From JAMLHH01 sp035515235 (GTDB lineage: Bacteria; Bacteroidota; Bacteroidia; Chitinophagales; JADIYW01), in assembly GCA_035515235.1 (NCBI GenBank), contig DATJBS010000076.1, positions 7,476 to 71,475 on the forward strand: a DNA stretch of 64,000 bases, in the 5' to 3' direction. Numbering within the stretch: position 1 is the first letter of the stretch; every line of letters begins with the position of its first letter. Shown here piece after piece: positions 34,136 through 43,936 of the stretch. The notes beneath the pieces are model-generated. The model was not told the origin of the DNA. It worked only from the letters and a program-made list of their open reading frames with translations, and made no database searches. The translations under genes were made by a program, and so were the position numbers.

Positions 34136-35065
34136 ATGCAAGATTTTGAAAACCGACTTCGCAAAAACTTTAAACATATTTCCAAATGGGCGAGAAGACA
34201 AAAAATTACTTGTTTTCGAGTCTATGATTTAGATATTCCATCTTATCCTTTGTGTGTGGATATCTACGGCGATTATGTTCATGTGGCAGAGTATAAGGCG
34301 AATCACAGTTTGACAGATGAAGAGCATGCTGAATGGCTGTTTGGAAGCCTTCAAGTGATAGCGACAGTTTTAGAAGTGAATTTGGATAATGTTTTCTTGA
34401 AACTAAGAGAAAGACAAAGAGGCACATCTCAATACGAAAGATTTTCTCACGATAGTTTCGGCACTTGGGTAGATGAATTTGGAGCAAAGTTGTGGGTTAA
34501 TTTTACCGACTATCTCGATACAGGATTGTTTTTAGATCATCGACCTACGAGATTAATGGTCAGAAATGAATCCGATGGCAAACGAGTGCTCAATCTTTTT
34601 TCTTATACAGGAGCGTTTTCAGTGCAAGCAGCAATGGGAGGCGCCGTTCGAGTGGACACGATAGATATGTCGCAAACCTATTTAGCTTGGGCAGAGAAAA
34701 ATATGGCAGAAAATGGATTTACTGACGCTAGTAGTTATAAATTTTTAAGAGAAGATATTTTACAATGGCTGCCTGGACCACTCAAAGAGTATTACGACAT
34801 TATCGTTTTTGATCCTCCTACCTTTTCCAATAGCAAAAAGATGAAAGAAATTCTCGACATTCAGCGAGATCATGCCTATCTGATTCAGCTATGTATGCAA
34901 GCATTGAAGCCTGATGGAGTCATGTACTTCTCTAATAATTTTAGAAATTTCAAGATGGACGAATCCGTTGCCAATGTTTTTAAAGTCAAAGATATCACCA
35001 AGCAAACCATTCCCGAAGACTTTAGAAATCAGCAGATACATCATTGTTTTAAGATCACTAAGTAA
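34136..35065 (+). CDS. Class I SAM-dependent rRNA methyltransferase, RlmK-like
   Basis: 309 residues resembling the C-terminal half (RlmK) of E. coli RlmKL, which makes m7G2069 in 23S rRNA. ENRLRKNFKHISKWARRQ, RVYDLDIPSYPLCVDIYGD, LFLDHRPTR, SAM-binding LNLFSYTGAFSVQAAMGGA and DMSQTYLAWAEKN, and active-site FDPPTFSNSKKM. It has no THUMP/RlmL half, so it is a stand-alone enzyme. Confidence 0.85.
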   Translation: MQDFENRLRKNFKHISKWARRQKITCFRVYDLDIPSYPLCVDIYGDYVHVAEYKANHSLTDEEHAEWLFGSLQVIATVLEVNLDNVFLKLRERQRGTSQYERFSHDSFGTWVDEFGAKLWVNFTDYLDTGLFLDHRPTRLMVRNESDGKRVLNLFSYTGAFSVQAAMGGAVRVDTIDMSQTYLAWAEKNMAENGFTDASSYKFLREDILQWLPGPLKEYYDIIVFDPPTFSNSKKMKEILDIQRDHAYLIQLCMQALKPDGVMYFSNNFRNFKMDESVANVFKVKDITKQTIPEDFRNQQIHHCFKITK

Positions 35066-35388
35066 TCCTATTGTCCACACTTCGAGCAGTGCTTGAGCCT
35101 GTCGAAACCTACTGTAAAATACCCAATACTCTTTCAGGGCGCCAATTCGCGCTTTCGCCTTGTATCTTACTTCCGCTATCGCTTCAGTAAGGATATCGGC
35201 TCTATCCCGGGCGCTTAGCTATTCCATTCTCTATTAAACTTTTCCAACTTTCAACTACCAACTTTTCCAAAGTTTCAAACTTTGGAAAAGTTAATAGTAA
35301 TAGATAAAGTTGAAAATTAAATAGTAAATTGTTTTTTTTTAAAGAATCATTCAGTTTCTTTAAATTCCCTAACTCAAATAGAATAACC
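35066..35388. other. Intergenic region with repeats and a perfect palindrome
   Basis: Contains the motif TGAGCCTGTCGAA, the reverse complement of the TTCGACAGGCTCA repeat at 46.4 kb, a GC-richer patch at 35137-35216 unlike its surroundings, and the 33-bp palindrome at 35260-35292. No gene is evident. The GC-rich patch may be an inserted interspersed repeat. Confidence 0.55.
35260..35292. repeat. 33-bp perfect palindrome
   Basis: AACTTTTCCAAAGTTT, a single C, then AAACTTTGGAAAAGTT. The arms are 16 bp and fully complementary. It lies about 100 bp upstream of the next gene; it may be a regulatory site or a repeat element. Confidence 0.85.
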
Positions 35389-36138
35389 ATGCAAGATGTC
35401 AGCGAAAAATCGATCTTAATTCAAAAAGTTATAAGAATTTTAAAATCTAATCCTGCTGATTATACCTTTTTGAAAAAATTAGAAATCAAAGATTTAAACG
35501 AGCTCAATGACAGTATTCAAGATGCATTATTCAATGACCAATCTGAGCATTGGAAGAAATTAGCCAAAGTCGTTAAGTTCTTTCCAAATTATATGAATGC
35601 AAAAATATCTGAACAAGTGATTGGTGCATATATCACCGCTAATGTTTGCTATCATATTGATACTACTGATTTGAATGGAATATCTAAACATCTTTCTATT
35701 CCATTTTTAGCAGAAGTAACAGAAATTATTATCCCTTCAAAATCTTCTAGGCTAGTGAATGAAATGTCTGTTTCAATTTTGAAAAAAATCATTCAACATC
35801 TCATGGAGAACAATCAACATTTTGTGGTCGCTTCATTCATAGAAGTCGTCCATAGAAAGAGATTATTAGAACTTGTAGAATCTATTCAAAGGGAAAGCGA
35901 CTTAATTAGATGTTCTGAATACATCCGTAATTCAGAAATTTTGAAAGATATATTTTTGAGTTTATCCTCCACTAAGCAGATGAAGCTTATAGAAGCTTCT
36001 ATTGATTTAAATCAAGAAGCCATTATCGTAAGAACTTTAAAATATATGAGTGATCGAGATAAATCAGAAATTTTAAACAGATTCGCTACTCAGCATCCGA
36101 AAGTCGCAGAAGCATTTATCCAAAAAGTGAATCACTAA
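35389..36138 (+). CDS. Conserved helical protein of unknown function
   Basis: 249 residues from ATG 35389 (the frame is open 60 bp upstream). Almost all alpha-helical, with repeated helix pairs such as FVVASFIEVVHRKRLLELVES and IFLSLSSTKQMKLIEASI, reminiscent of HEAT or MgtE N-terminal repeats. No signal peptide, membrane segment or catalytic motif. I do not recognise the family. Converges with the CDF gene, the stops being only 1 bp apart. Confidence 0.7.
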   Translation: MQDVSEKSILIQKVIRILKSNPADYTFLKKLEIKDLNELNDSIQDALFNDQSEHWKKLAKVVKFFPNYMNAKISEQVIGAYITANVCYHIDTTDLNGISKHLSIPFLAEVTEIIIPSKSSRLVNEMSVSILKKIIQHLMENNQHFVVASFIEVVHRKRLLELVESIQRESDLIRCSEYIRNSEILKDIFLSLSSTKQMKLIEASIDLNQEAIIVRTLKYMSDRDKSEILNRFATQHPKVAEAFIQKVNH

Positions 36139-36139
36139 A

Positions 36140-37042
36140 TTAATTTCCTTCCTCTTCGTGAAGACAATTGTCCTCTAGAGTTTCTACTTGAATCGTAGCA
36201 TGCTCAATATGGTAATTAGATAAAACGGCTTGAACCTTTTCATACAGATGAGCATACGTTATTTTTGATTCTGTAGGGATTTGTACATGTAATGAACCTA
36301 CATGATAGTTTCCATCCATAGTCCAAATTCTTAAATCGTGAAAATCAATCACCTCGTCAATATTTCTTATATCTATTGATAATTGTTGCATATCGATATT
36401 TTCAGGAACGGATTGCAACATGATTTTCATGGTGTCGATAATATTTTTTACAGCATTTATACTGATAAAACCAGCTATTCCTATTGCTAAAAGTCCATCT
36501 ATCCAATTCCAATTAGTGAAATAAATTACTATAGAACCAATAAGCACAGCAATCCAACCTAATACATCTTCAAGAATATGAAGCATTACAGCTTTTCTAT
36601 TATTATTGGTTTCGTCATCGTTTTTAAGTCGTAAAAAAGCAGCTCCATTCACTAATACTCCTAATATGGCTAAGCCTAGCATTCCTAAGCTGTGTACTTC
36701 TTTTTGAGATTGGAAGGACAAAACAGCACTATATACCATCACGGCAGCACCTACTAAGAGAACTACAGAAAGTCCTAAAGCAGAGACCAAATTAAATCTA
36801 CGATAGCCGTATAAAAATTGATCTGTTCGTTTTTTCTTGGAAATCTTTTCAAAATAAACAGCTACACCTATTGCCATTGCATCCATAAAATCATGAAATG
36901 CATCCGCAACTATGGCTGTAGAGTTGGTCAATATTCCACCGATTAATTCTATAACCGAGAAACCAAGATTCAAGAAAAATGCAAAAGTTAATGCATTGCT
37001 CCCAGAAGAATGATGGTGATGATGGTGGTGGTTGTGCGACAT
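36140..37042 (-). CDS. Cation diffusion facilitator (zinc/cobalt/cadmium efflux)
   Basis: 300-residue inner-membrane antiporter with six segments. The metal site is made by VADAFHDFMDA-type His/Asp in TM2 and the TM5 partner MLHILEDVLGW (H-x3-D). The C-terminal domain is about 210-300. The N-terminus begins MSHNHHHHHHHSSG, with eight His in the first 11 residues, probably a metal-binding tail. Substrate likely zinc, inferred. Confidence 0.9.
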   Translation of the reverse strand: MSHNHHHHHHHSSGSNALTFAFFLNLGFSVIELIGGILTNSTAIVADAFHDFMDAMAIGVAVYFEKISKKKRTDQFLYGYRRFNLVSALGLSVVLLVGAAVMVYSAVLSFQSQKEVHSLGMLGLAILGVLVNGAAFLRLKNDDETNNNRKAVMLHILEDVLGWIAVLIGSIVIYFTNWNWIDGLLAIGIAGFISINAVKNIIDTMKIMLQSVPENIDMQQLSIDIRNIDEVIDFHDLRIWTMDGNYHVGSLHVQIPTESKITYAHLYEKVQAVLSNYHIEHATIQVETLEDNCLHEEEGN

Positions 37043-37087
37043 GAACTCGAATGTATTATAAATAAGTCAGTTGTGCTAAAGTCAGAA

Positions 37088-37954
37088 TTAAATACTTTTA
37101 GAATGTTGATCTAACCAGTTCAATGCGTAATTCCATAGTTCTTGATAGTCATCTTTAAAGAAACCCATATGTCCAATAGAAGAATAGTTGAATTTTTTAG
37201 GATCTAAGATTAAGCGTTCAACTTTTAACTTGTCAAAAACTTGAATCATATCTTCTACGTTTTTATTATTGGAAATTTCGTCATCCGTAGAGTTAGCCCA
37301 CATAGATGGAATATCCAAATCCTTATAGTGATGAAGAAATACATACTTACCTAGCGCTCTTTGGATATATCCAGAACCTCTGCACCATTCACTCCATTGA
37401 GCAGCGACATTTTTAGGCAATGGTTCACCCATTTTCATCCACGGAGAATTGGTATAACCCAACAATAAATTATTCAATGGAATAAAAGCACTCATAAAAA
37501 AATGTGCTTTTACTTTAAAAGGAAGTTTCATATTTCTCAAGCTGCCAGAAGAACTGCCATAATTGAAAATTGAACTTAAATCTTTTGCATTTTCCATCAA
37601 TCCTACTAATTGCCCTCCAGCACTATGACCAATCATATGATATGTTGTAGATGGAAATTCTTCTTTCAATCGCTCTAAAGCCGCTGTCTGATCGATTTGT
37701 CCCCAAGACACTAGAGAGGAAGGGCAAAGTTCGATAGAGCCTTTTAGAGAATCTCCGATACCTTGATTGTCGTAAGTAATAACTCCATATCCATGCTCTG
37801 CAAGAAATACAGCAAAATGATGATAGAAGCCACGTTTAATTCCTGTAGCCGGACAAATAATAACAGCACCTTTTACAAAATTGGTTTTGTAAAGATTACC
37901 AGCAATAGTGGTATGGTCTGAGCAATATATTTGAATAGGTTGAACACTTAGCAT
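37088..37954 (-). CDS. Alpha/beta hydrolase
   Basis: 288 residues. Nucleophile elbow GHSAGG (Ser at about 110), preceded by YDNQGIGDS. Asp and His of the triad probably lie in the C-terminal part (WANSTDDEIS and SIGHMGFF). The substrate is unknown. Upstream 45 bp of the CDF gene on the same strand, so they may be co-transcribed. Confidence 0.82.
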   Translation of the reverse strand: MLSVQPIQIYCSDHTTIAGNLYKTNFVKGAVIICPATGIKRGFYHHFAVFLAEHGYGVITYDNQGIGDSLKGSIELCPSSLVSWGQIDQTAALERLKEEFPSTTYHMIGHSAGGQLVGLMENAKDLSSIFNYGSSSGSLRNMKLPFKVKAHFFMSAFIPLNNLLLGYTNSPWMKMGEPLPKNVAAQWSEWCRGSGYIQRALGKYVFLHHYKDLDIPSMWANSTDDEISNNKNVEDMIQVFDKLKVERLILDPKKFNYSSIGHMGFFKDDYQELWNYALNWLDQHSKSI

Positions 37955-38102
37955 AATGTAAAAAGACCGTTTTTCATGATGTATTGACTCGGTCCAAGAG
38001 CATCAAAAATACAGAAATATCAGCTTGTTATCATTAAATTAATGTCAGATAACTATGATTTAATAGCCATAGATGTGTGGATAAGATGTAAATTTACACG
38101 GT

Positions 38103-39047
38103 ATGTCTAAAATTGGAAATTCTATCACCGAATCTATCAAATTTCTTGAAGATGGCGGCTTAGTAGGCATTCCTACAGAAACAGTTTATGGATTGGCCGC
38201 AAATGGATTAGATGCTAAAGCAGTTTTGAAAATATTTGCAGCTAAAAAAAGACCTTCTTTTGATCCCCTAATTTTGCATTCTACTTCAGATAAGATTTTC
38301 AATTGGGTGAGGGAAATTCCTGCTCCAGCTAAGAAATTGGCAGAAGCTTTTTGGCCAGGTCCATTGACTTTGATTTTGCCTAAGTCAGATTTGGTGCCTT
38401 TTGAAGTGACTTCCGGATTAGATACAGTTGGAGTGAGAGTTCCAAATCATGAATTGACATTAGAATTACTACAAAAAATCAATTTTCCCTTAGCTGCTCC
38501 AAGTGCTAATCCCTTTGGATATATTAGTCCTACGACTGCTCAGCATGTCAATCAACAATTGGGTGATGAGGTAGATTATATTTTAGATGGTGGTGCCTGC
38601 GATGTGGGAATAGAAAGTACGATTGTCGGTTTTGAAAATAATGAAGCCATTATTTATCGGTTAGGAGGCCTATCTGTGGATGAAATTGAAGCAATTATTG
38701 GAAAAGTAAAAATTCAAAATAATCAAGCTTCAAATCCTAAAGCTCCTGGGATGATAGCTGTGCACTATGCACCTAAAAAGCCATTGATTTTAGTCAATGA
38801 TTTTTCAGAAATTGAGGATGAACCTCAAAATGCATATTTGATTTTCGGTGCGAATATAGAAGTAGATATTGAAAGACAGTTCTTTCTCAGTTCTACACAA
38901 GATTATTACGAAGCTGCGGCTAAATTATATGCTATGATGCGTCATTTAGACGAGTCAAAATTCTCTAAAATTATTGTTCAGCGTTTACCTGACATTGGTT
39001 TAGGCAAAGCCATTAACGATAGACTTTTTAGAGCTTCAGTGAAATAA
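38103..39047 (+). CDS. L-threonylcarbamoyladenylate synthase, Sua5 type
   Basis: 314 residues: YrdC domain (about 1-200) with GIPTETVYGLAANGLD, KKRPSFDPLILH, FWPGPLTLIL and APSANPFGYISPT, followed by a C-terminal Sua5 domain (KAPGMIAVHYAPKKPL). It makes threonylcarbamoyl-AMP for tRNA t6A37. Its stop codon abuts that of the convergent DUF2490 gene with no gap. Confidence 0.93.
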   Translation: MSKIGNSITESIKFLEDGGLVGIPTETVYGLAANGLDAKAVLKIFAAKKRPSFDPLILHSTSDKIFNWVREIPAPAKKLAEAFWPGPLTLILPKSDLVPFEVTSGLDTVGVRVPNHELTLELLQKINFPLAAPSANPFGYISPTTAQHVNQQLGDEVDYILDGGACDVGIESTIVGFENNEAIIYRLGGLSVDEIEAIIGKVKIQNNQASNPKAPGMIAVHYAPKKPLILVNDFSEIEDEPQNAYLIFGANIEVDIERQFFLSSTQDYYEAAAKLYAMMRHLDESKFSKIIVQRLPDIGLGKAINDRLFRASVK

Positions 39048-39782
39048 TTAATCTACTCTTGGTATCTGAGATTTGTACTTAGCTTTATCTTCCAATTTGA
39101 TATTCAAGTTGAGGAAAATATACTTTTTAGCTCCCGCTTTCTCAAGGTTGTAATTGTATTGATGAATCAATCCTCCTTGTAGTCCAAAAGTTTTGTTGAT
39201 TTGGTATCCAAGACCGATATAAGCTCTATTTCTCATAAAGTGAGGCATTTTTGTTGTCAGAAACACTTCGTTAAATGCAGTGACAAAAAAAGTTTTGGCT
39301 TCTATTTTTTCATGATTGATAGGAACAGCCAATTGAATTCTATATCTAAAACGATTAGCAAAGTTTTTATTTAACCATCTTTCTTCTATTCTAAATCTAT
39401 GCTCAAATTTTAAACGAGCAAGATATTGACTGATGATAAATTGTTGCCAGATTCTAGCTTCTCTAATAATGGGTCCATCACTAAAATTATCTAAATCATG
39501 TGTTCCATAATGACCTGTACCTAATAGGACTTGGAAATTTTTATTGATATTATAATAGATGCCTCCTTTCTGTTCATAATAGTTTAAATTATGAAAAGGC
39601 TGATGTAATCTAGTTTGTAATTCTACCATTACTCCCCATTTTGGAGCAAAGGTGTATTGAAAATTCAATGTATTCCAATTGCCTACATTTTTATCTTTTA
39701 CATTTTCTTGAGCCTGCAATAAATTACAAGTAAGAAAAAAAAAGGATAAAACGAAGAGTAAGATTTTTTTTGGATTTGTCAT
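39048..39782 (-). CDS. DUF2490 outer-membrane protein
   Basis: 244 residues with a signal peptide (LFVLSFFFLTCNLLQAQ). Alternating aromatic beta-strands such as WGVMVELQTRLHQPF, FKFEHRFRIEERWL-type and YIGLGYQINKTFGLQGG, and repeated RFRYRIQL patterns, are typical of DUF2490, a putative outer-membrane beta-barrel. Function unknown. Confidence 0.82.
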   Translation of the reverse strand: MTNPKKILLFVLSFFFLTCNLLQAQENVKDKNVGNWNTLNFQYTFAPKWGVMVELQTRLHQPFHNLNYYEQKGGIYYNINKNFQVLLGTGHYGTHDLDNFSDGPIIREARIWQQFIISQYLARLKFEHRFRIEERWLNKNFANRFRYRIQLAVPINHEKIEAKTFFVTAFNEVFLTTKMPHFMRNRAYIGLGYQINKTFGLQGGLIHQYNYNLEKAGAKKYIFLNLNIKLEDKAKYKSQIPRVD

Positions 39783-39986
39783 AAGTAGAGAGTAGCTGAA
39801 TTTTTAGAAGAGAATAATTCTTTAATTATTAAGTGATTTATTGTAACATTACCACAGAAAAAATTAATTTACCTTTTATACTATTTGAGTGAATAGATCA
39901 AAAGTAACCATGATTTTATCAAAGAATGTTTTTTTTGTGAAAATTCTATTCTTCAATGTGTCAATTTTACTATTAAATTTTAGATC

Positions 39987-40388
39987 ATGAAAAAAACATT
40001 ATCGATCATCACTGCACTAATTGTTGTGATTTCTATTGCAATTTTTAGTTTTTATTATTTTGGATATTACGAAGAAGGAGATATGTCTGGCAAAGTGATG
40101 AGGATTTCACAAAAAGGATTTGTCTTTAAAACTTACGAAGGAAAAATTAATTTAGAAAGTTTTGGTGCATTGCGTGGAGCTTCGCCAATTCAAGAAGTTT
40201 TTGATTTTTCAGTAGAAAAAAGCAATCAAGAAGTTATTAATACACTTCAAGAAGTTTCTTTAACTGGTGAAAGAGTAAATCTTCACTATGTGAAAAGATA
40301 CGCTAAGTTTTTCTGGAGAGGAGATACTCAATATTTTGTAGATAGCGTGACGAGAAGCGCTAATAAATCAGAGGAAACACAAGAATAG
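39987..40388 (+). CDS. Membrane-anchored small protein, Bacteroidota-conserved
   Basis: 133 residues: an N-terminal membrane anchor (LSIITALIVVISIAIFSFYYF) and a small beta-rich domain, MSGKVMRISQKGFVFKTYEG, FSVEKSNQEVI, VNLHYVKRYAKFFWRGDTQYFV. Homologues are sometimes labelled 6-phosphogluconate dehydrogenase, which this sequence does not support. Function unknown. It lies 62 bp upstream of metG. Confidence 0.72.
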   Translation: MKKTLSIITALIVVISIAIFSFYYFGYYEEGDMSGKVMRISQKGFVFKTYEGKINLESFGALRGASPIQEVFDFSVEKSNQEVINTLQEVSLTGERVNLHYVKRYAKFFWRGDTQYFVDSVTRSANKSEETQE

Positions 40389-40427
40389 TTTTGTTGGGAT
40401 TTGGTTCTTAATCCATTTTCTATTAAT

Positions 40428-40435
40428 TATCTTTG
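40428..40435 (+). promoter_or_regulatory. -7 box for metG
   Basis: TATCTTTG fits TAnnTTTG, 15 bp upstream of the ATG at 40451. It supports that start over an in-frame codon at 40433, which overlaps the box. Confidence 0.6.
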
Positions 40436-40450
40436 TGCCACTTTTTAAAT

Positions 40451-42568
40451 ATGACTACAACTAAAAGATATACTATCACAGCGGCATTACCTTATGCTAA
40501 CGGGCCATTACATATTGGGCACTTAGCAGGTGCATATATTAGCGCAGATATTTATGCAAGATATTTACGTTTGATGAAGAAAGATGTCATTTTTGTTTGT
40601 GGAAGTGATGAGCACGGTGCAGCAATCACCATCAAAGCTATCAAAGAAGGAACTACTCCTCGAGAGATAGTAGATAAATATCACGCAATTTTAAGAGATA
40701 GCTTTAAGAAATTCGGTATTGCTTTCGATATCTATCACAGAACTTCAGAGCCTATACATTACGAAACCTCTCAACAGTTTTTTAGAATTTTAAATGAGAA
40801 AAATGCATTTGAAATTAGAGAAAGTGAGCAGTATTTTGATGAAGAAGCTCAGCAATTTTTAGCAGATAGATATATTGTAGGAACTTGCCCAAAATGTCAA
40901 AGTGAAAATGCTTACGGAGATCAGTGTGAGAAATGTGGATCTACATTAAGCCCTACAGAACTCATTCACCCTAAGTCTACTATAAGTGGTAGTACACCCA
41001 TTTTAAGACAAACTAAACATTGGTATCTCAAATTAGATGAGTATCAAAATGTCATTCAGAAATGGTTGGAAACAAAAAAAGGTGTTTGGAAACCTCATGT
41101 ATATGGTCAGTGTATGAGTTGGATAGATGCAGGATTGCAACCTCGAGCAATGACTAGAGATCTGAGTTGGGGGATTCCTGTCCCACCCGAATTTGAAGGT
41201 TCAGAAGGCAAGGTGTTATATGTTTGGTTGGATGCCCCGATAGGATATGTATCTGCCACGCGTCAATTATTTAAGGAAATACAAGAGAAGTCTTATGAGT
41301 TTGCACAACCGCAATCGACTCATTTATTAGATAAAAAAGAAGAAGATTGGAAATTATATTGGCAAGATGAAAATACTGAGTTAGTACATTTTATTGGAAA
41401 AGATAATATCGTATTTCATTGTATTACATTTCCTGCCATTTTAAAAGCGACAGAACAATACATCTTACCAGAAAATGTTCCAGCAAATGAGTTCATGAAT
41501 CTACAAGGAGATAAAATCTCAACTTCTAGAAATTGGGCAGTTTGGTTACATGAATATTTAGAAGAGTATCCTGGAAAAGAAGATGAACTCAGATATACTT
41601 TGATGGCAAATATGCCAGAAAATAAAGATAGCGAGTTTACATGGCAAGATTTTCAAGCCAAAGTCAATAATGAATTGGTAGCAAATATTGGAAACTTCGT
41701 TAATAGAGTAGTGGTTTTAATGCATAAATACTATCAAGGAATTATTCCTTCTGTAGATTCAAGTGCATTCGACTCTACTGATGAGCAAGTACTTCAAGCT
41801 ATACATTCCGCTTCTGAAAAGATCGCTCAATCTATCGAGCATTTTAAATTCAGAGATGCATTGGGTGCTTTCAATGAATTATCATCTGTTGGTAATAAAT
41901 ATTTAGCAGATTTAGAGCCATGGAAATTGGTAAAAACAGATGAGAAAGCTACAGAAAAAGTGTTGTATATAGCAGCTCAAATATGTGGAGCTTTAGCTTT
42001 ATTAGCTCAGCCATTATTACCACGCACATCAGATAAGCTAATTAATATTTTTGGCTTGACTAAAGGAGATTGGATATCAGAAAACTCTATATTAGTAACA
42101 TCTGGTACTCAATTAGGAAAAGCTGAATTATTATTTGAAAAGATTGAAGATAGCTTAGTGAATCAACAGATCGAAAAACTTGAAAATTCAAAAAAGACTA
42201 ATTTGATAGACAGTTCGAGTCAAGAAACAGAATATTTGGCTGTAAAAGAAGAGATTACTTTTGATGATTTCTCTAAATTAGATATTCGTACAGGTAAAAT
42301 TGTTGAAGCAACGAAAGTTCCTAAAGCAGATAAATTATTAAAGTTGACTGTAGATTTAGGATTTGAAACAAGAACAATTGTATCTGGAATAGCTGAGTTT
42401 TTCAAACCTGAAGATATCATTGGACAAAACGTTTCGGTATTGATCAATTTAGCTCCTCGGAAATTAAGAGGTATTGAATCAAATGGAATGATATTGATGG
42501 CAGAAGATGCAGATGGTAATTTATCTTTCGTTCAATCAGATATTGAAGCAGGAAGAGTGATTAGATAA
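40451..42568 (+). CDS. metG: Methionyl-tRNA synthetase
   Basis: 705 residues. The HIGH-type motif PLHIGHLAGAY, zinc knuckle CPKC and CEKC at about 150-165, KMSKS counterpart KISTSRN, and anticodon-binding domain. The C-terminal 110 or so residues are the tRNA-binding EMAP/OB domain (FSKLDIRTGKIVEATKVPKAD). The KISTS variant is normal for this group. Start chosen at 40451 because of the promoter box. Confidence 0.95.
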   Translation: MTTTKRYTITAALPYANGPLHIGHLAGAYISADIYARYLRLMKKDVIFVCGSDEHGAAITIKAIKEGTTPREIVDKYHAILRDSFKKFGIAFDIYHRTSEPIHYETSQQFFRILNEKNAFEIRESEQYFDEEAQQFLADRYIVGTCPKCQSENAYGDQCEKCGSTLSPTELIHPKSTISGSTPILRQTKHWYLKLDEYQNVIQKWLETKKGVWKPHVYGQCMSWIDAGLQPRAMTRDLSWGIPVPPEFEGSEGKVLYVWLDAPIGYVSATRQLFKEIQEKSYEFAQPQSTHLLDKKEEDWKLYWQDENTELVHFIGKDNIVFHCITFPAILKATEQYILPENVPANEFMNLQGDKISTSRNWAVWLHEYLEEYPGKEDELRYTLMANMPENKDSEFTWQDFQAKVNNELVANIGNFVNRVVVLMHKYYQGIIPSVDSSAFDSTDEQVLQAIHSASEKIAQSIEHFKFRDALGAFNELSSVGNKYLADLEPWKLVKTDEKATEKVLYIAAQICGALALLAQPLLPRTSDKLINIFGLTKGDWISENSILVTSGTQLGKAELLFEKIEDSLVNQQIEKLENSKKTNLIDSSSQETEYLAVKEEITFDDFSKLDIRTGKIVEATKVPKADKLLKLTVDLGFETRTIVSGIAEFFKPEDIIGQNVSVLINLAPRKLRGIESNGMILMAEDADGNLSFVQSDIEAGRVIR

Positions 42569-42611
42569 CAATATGTAAAATCTACTTTCGTTACTAACTA
42601 AATAAAGATTC

Positions 42612-43859
42612 TTGGAAATTTTATTGTTGATTTTTTACAGTGTTTTATTCTTACTCTTTGTATATAAATCCAAAGTATTTAAATCAACTAGTGTAAGTCC
42701 AACCGTATGGATGTTTTTAGCAATGATTAAAATATCTGTTGCTATGTTATACAATTGGCTGAGTCATCAAATTCCAACTTTTTTTGATTCTAATATTTAT
42801 TTTCTAGAATCCAATATTGTTTTTAGTTCTCTTCAGGAAAACCCATTGTATTATTTGCAGTTATTATTAGGACGAAATAATTACTTTCCGGAGCCCGAGC
42901 ATTTATGTGGTTACATCGATAAAATGGGGTATTGGTATGATTTTACCGGATATACCATAGTGAGAATTAATTCGATTTTGAGGCTATTTTCATTTGGATT
43001 TATTTCTATACATTTCCTTTTCTTTTCCTTTTTATCATTTATCGGAGGATATTATTTATATAAATTTTTCAGCGATAGAACAGATTTGTCTGAATACATC
43101 ATTATAGGAATTATTTTTCTGATTCCAAATGTTTTGTTTTGGACGTCAGGGCTTCATAAAGAAGCATTGATTATTTTTTCTTTAGGGATCTTATTGCATA
43201 GTTTTAATCAGTATTTATATTCCAAAAGTTTTAAGTTTTTACTAATTTCTATTCTTGCATTTATATTTTTAATCCATGTGAGAATGTACATGTCATTAGT
43301 CATTCTGCCTGCTCTGATAGGATTTTATATCAATGAAAAAACAAAGTTGAAAGCAATTTATCCTTACTTGCTCTCATTTGTATTTTTGCTATTATTGGTC
43401 ATATTGTATGATGTATTAGCTCCCAATAAGTTGAGATTAGCGTATAAAATTTCTAGTTTTCAATCCTCATTTATTAACGCAACAGGAAATACGAGTTTTG
43501 AGGTCGATTTTGTAGGAAATAGTTGGATGAGAATATTGAGCTCTTTTCCAGAACATCTTTTAAATGGTTTTATTTATCCTTTATATAATCAATGCAAATT
43601 AACTTGGTGTAGATTGGCTTCTATAGATTCTATAATTTTATGCACTGTCATCTTTATCAGCTTTTTTAAAGTGAAGTATAAATACATTTTAGATAATAAT
43701 ATGGCATTGTTTTGCTTAAGTATTGGATTGGGATTAATGACGATTATTGGTGTTGTAGTTAATAATGCTGGTGCTATTGTAAGGTATCGTTCTGTTGCCT
43801 TGATTTTTATTTTCTTAGGATTATTCTTATCTTTCTATAAGTCAACAAAAAAACAATAA
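42612..43859 (+). CDS. Polytopic membrane protein of unknown function
   Basis: 415 residues, TTG start (frame opens at a stop 9 bp upstream and no ATG occurs before the first membrane segment). About ten hydrophobic segments, with a soluble loop at about 60-110 (YFPEPEHLCGYIDKMGYWYDF). The shape resembles O-antigen polymerases or glycosyltransferase membrane proteins, but no diagnostic motif is seen. It is between metG and the glutamine synthetase gene. Confidence 0.68.
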   Translation: MEILLLIFYSVLFLLFVYKSKVFKSTSVSPTVWMFLAMIKISVAMLYNWLSHQIPTFFDSNIYFLESNIVFSSLQENPLYYLQLLLGRNNYFPEPEHLCGYIDKMGYWYDFTGYTIVRINSILRLFSFGFISIHFLFFSFLSFIGGYYLYKFFSDRTDLSEYIIIGIIFLIPNVLFWTSGLHKEALIIFSLGILLHSFNQYLYSKSFKFLLISILAFIFLIHVRMYMSLVILPALIGFYINEKTKLKAIYPYLLSFVFLLLLVILYDVLAPNKLRLAYKISSFQSSFINATGNTSFEVDFVGNSWMRILSSFPEHLLNGFIYPLYNQCKLTWCRLASIDSIILCTVIFISFFKVKYKYILDNNMALFCLSIGLGLMTIIGVVVNNAGAIVRYRSVALIFIFLGLFLSFYKSTKKQ

Positions 43860-43936
43860 AATTTTTCAATTATTTTATTGAATTAGATGCAATATCTTTT
43901 CTTTTGTTGTAAATTTATGATATTAAAATATATTCT

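Noticed and set aside
40451..42568. Damaged KMSKS motif in metG
   Set aside because: KISTS is the normal variant of this MetRS group.
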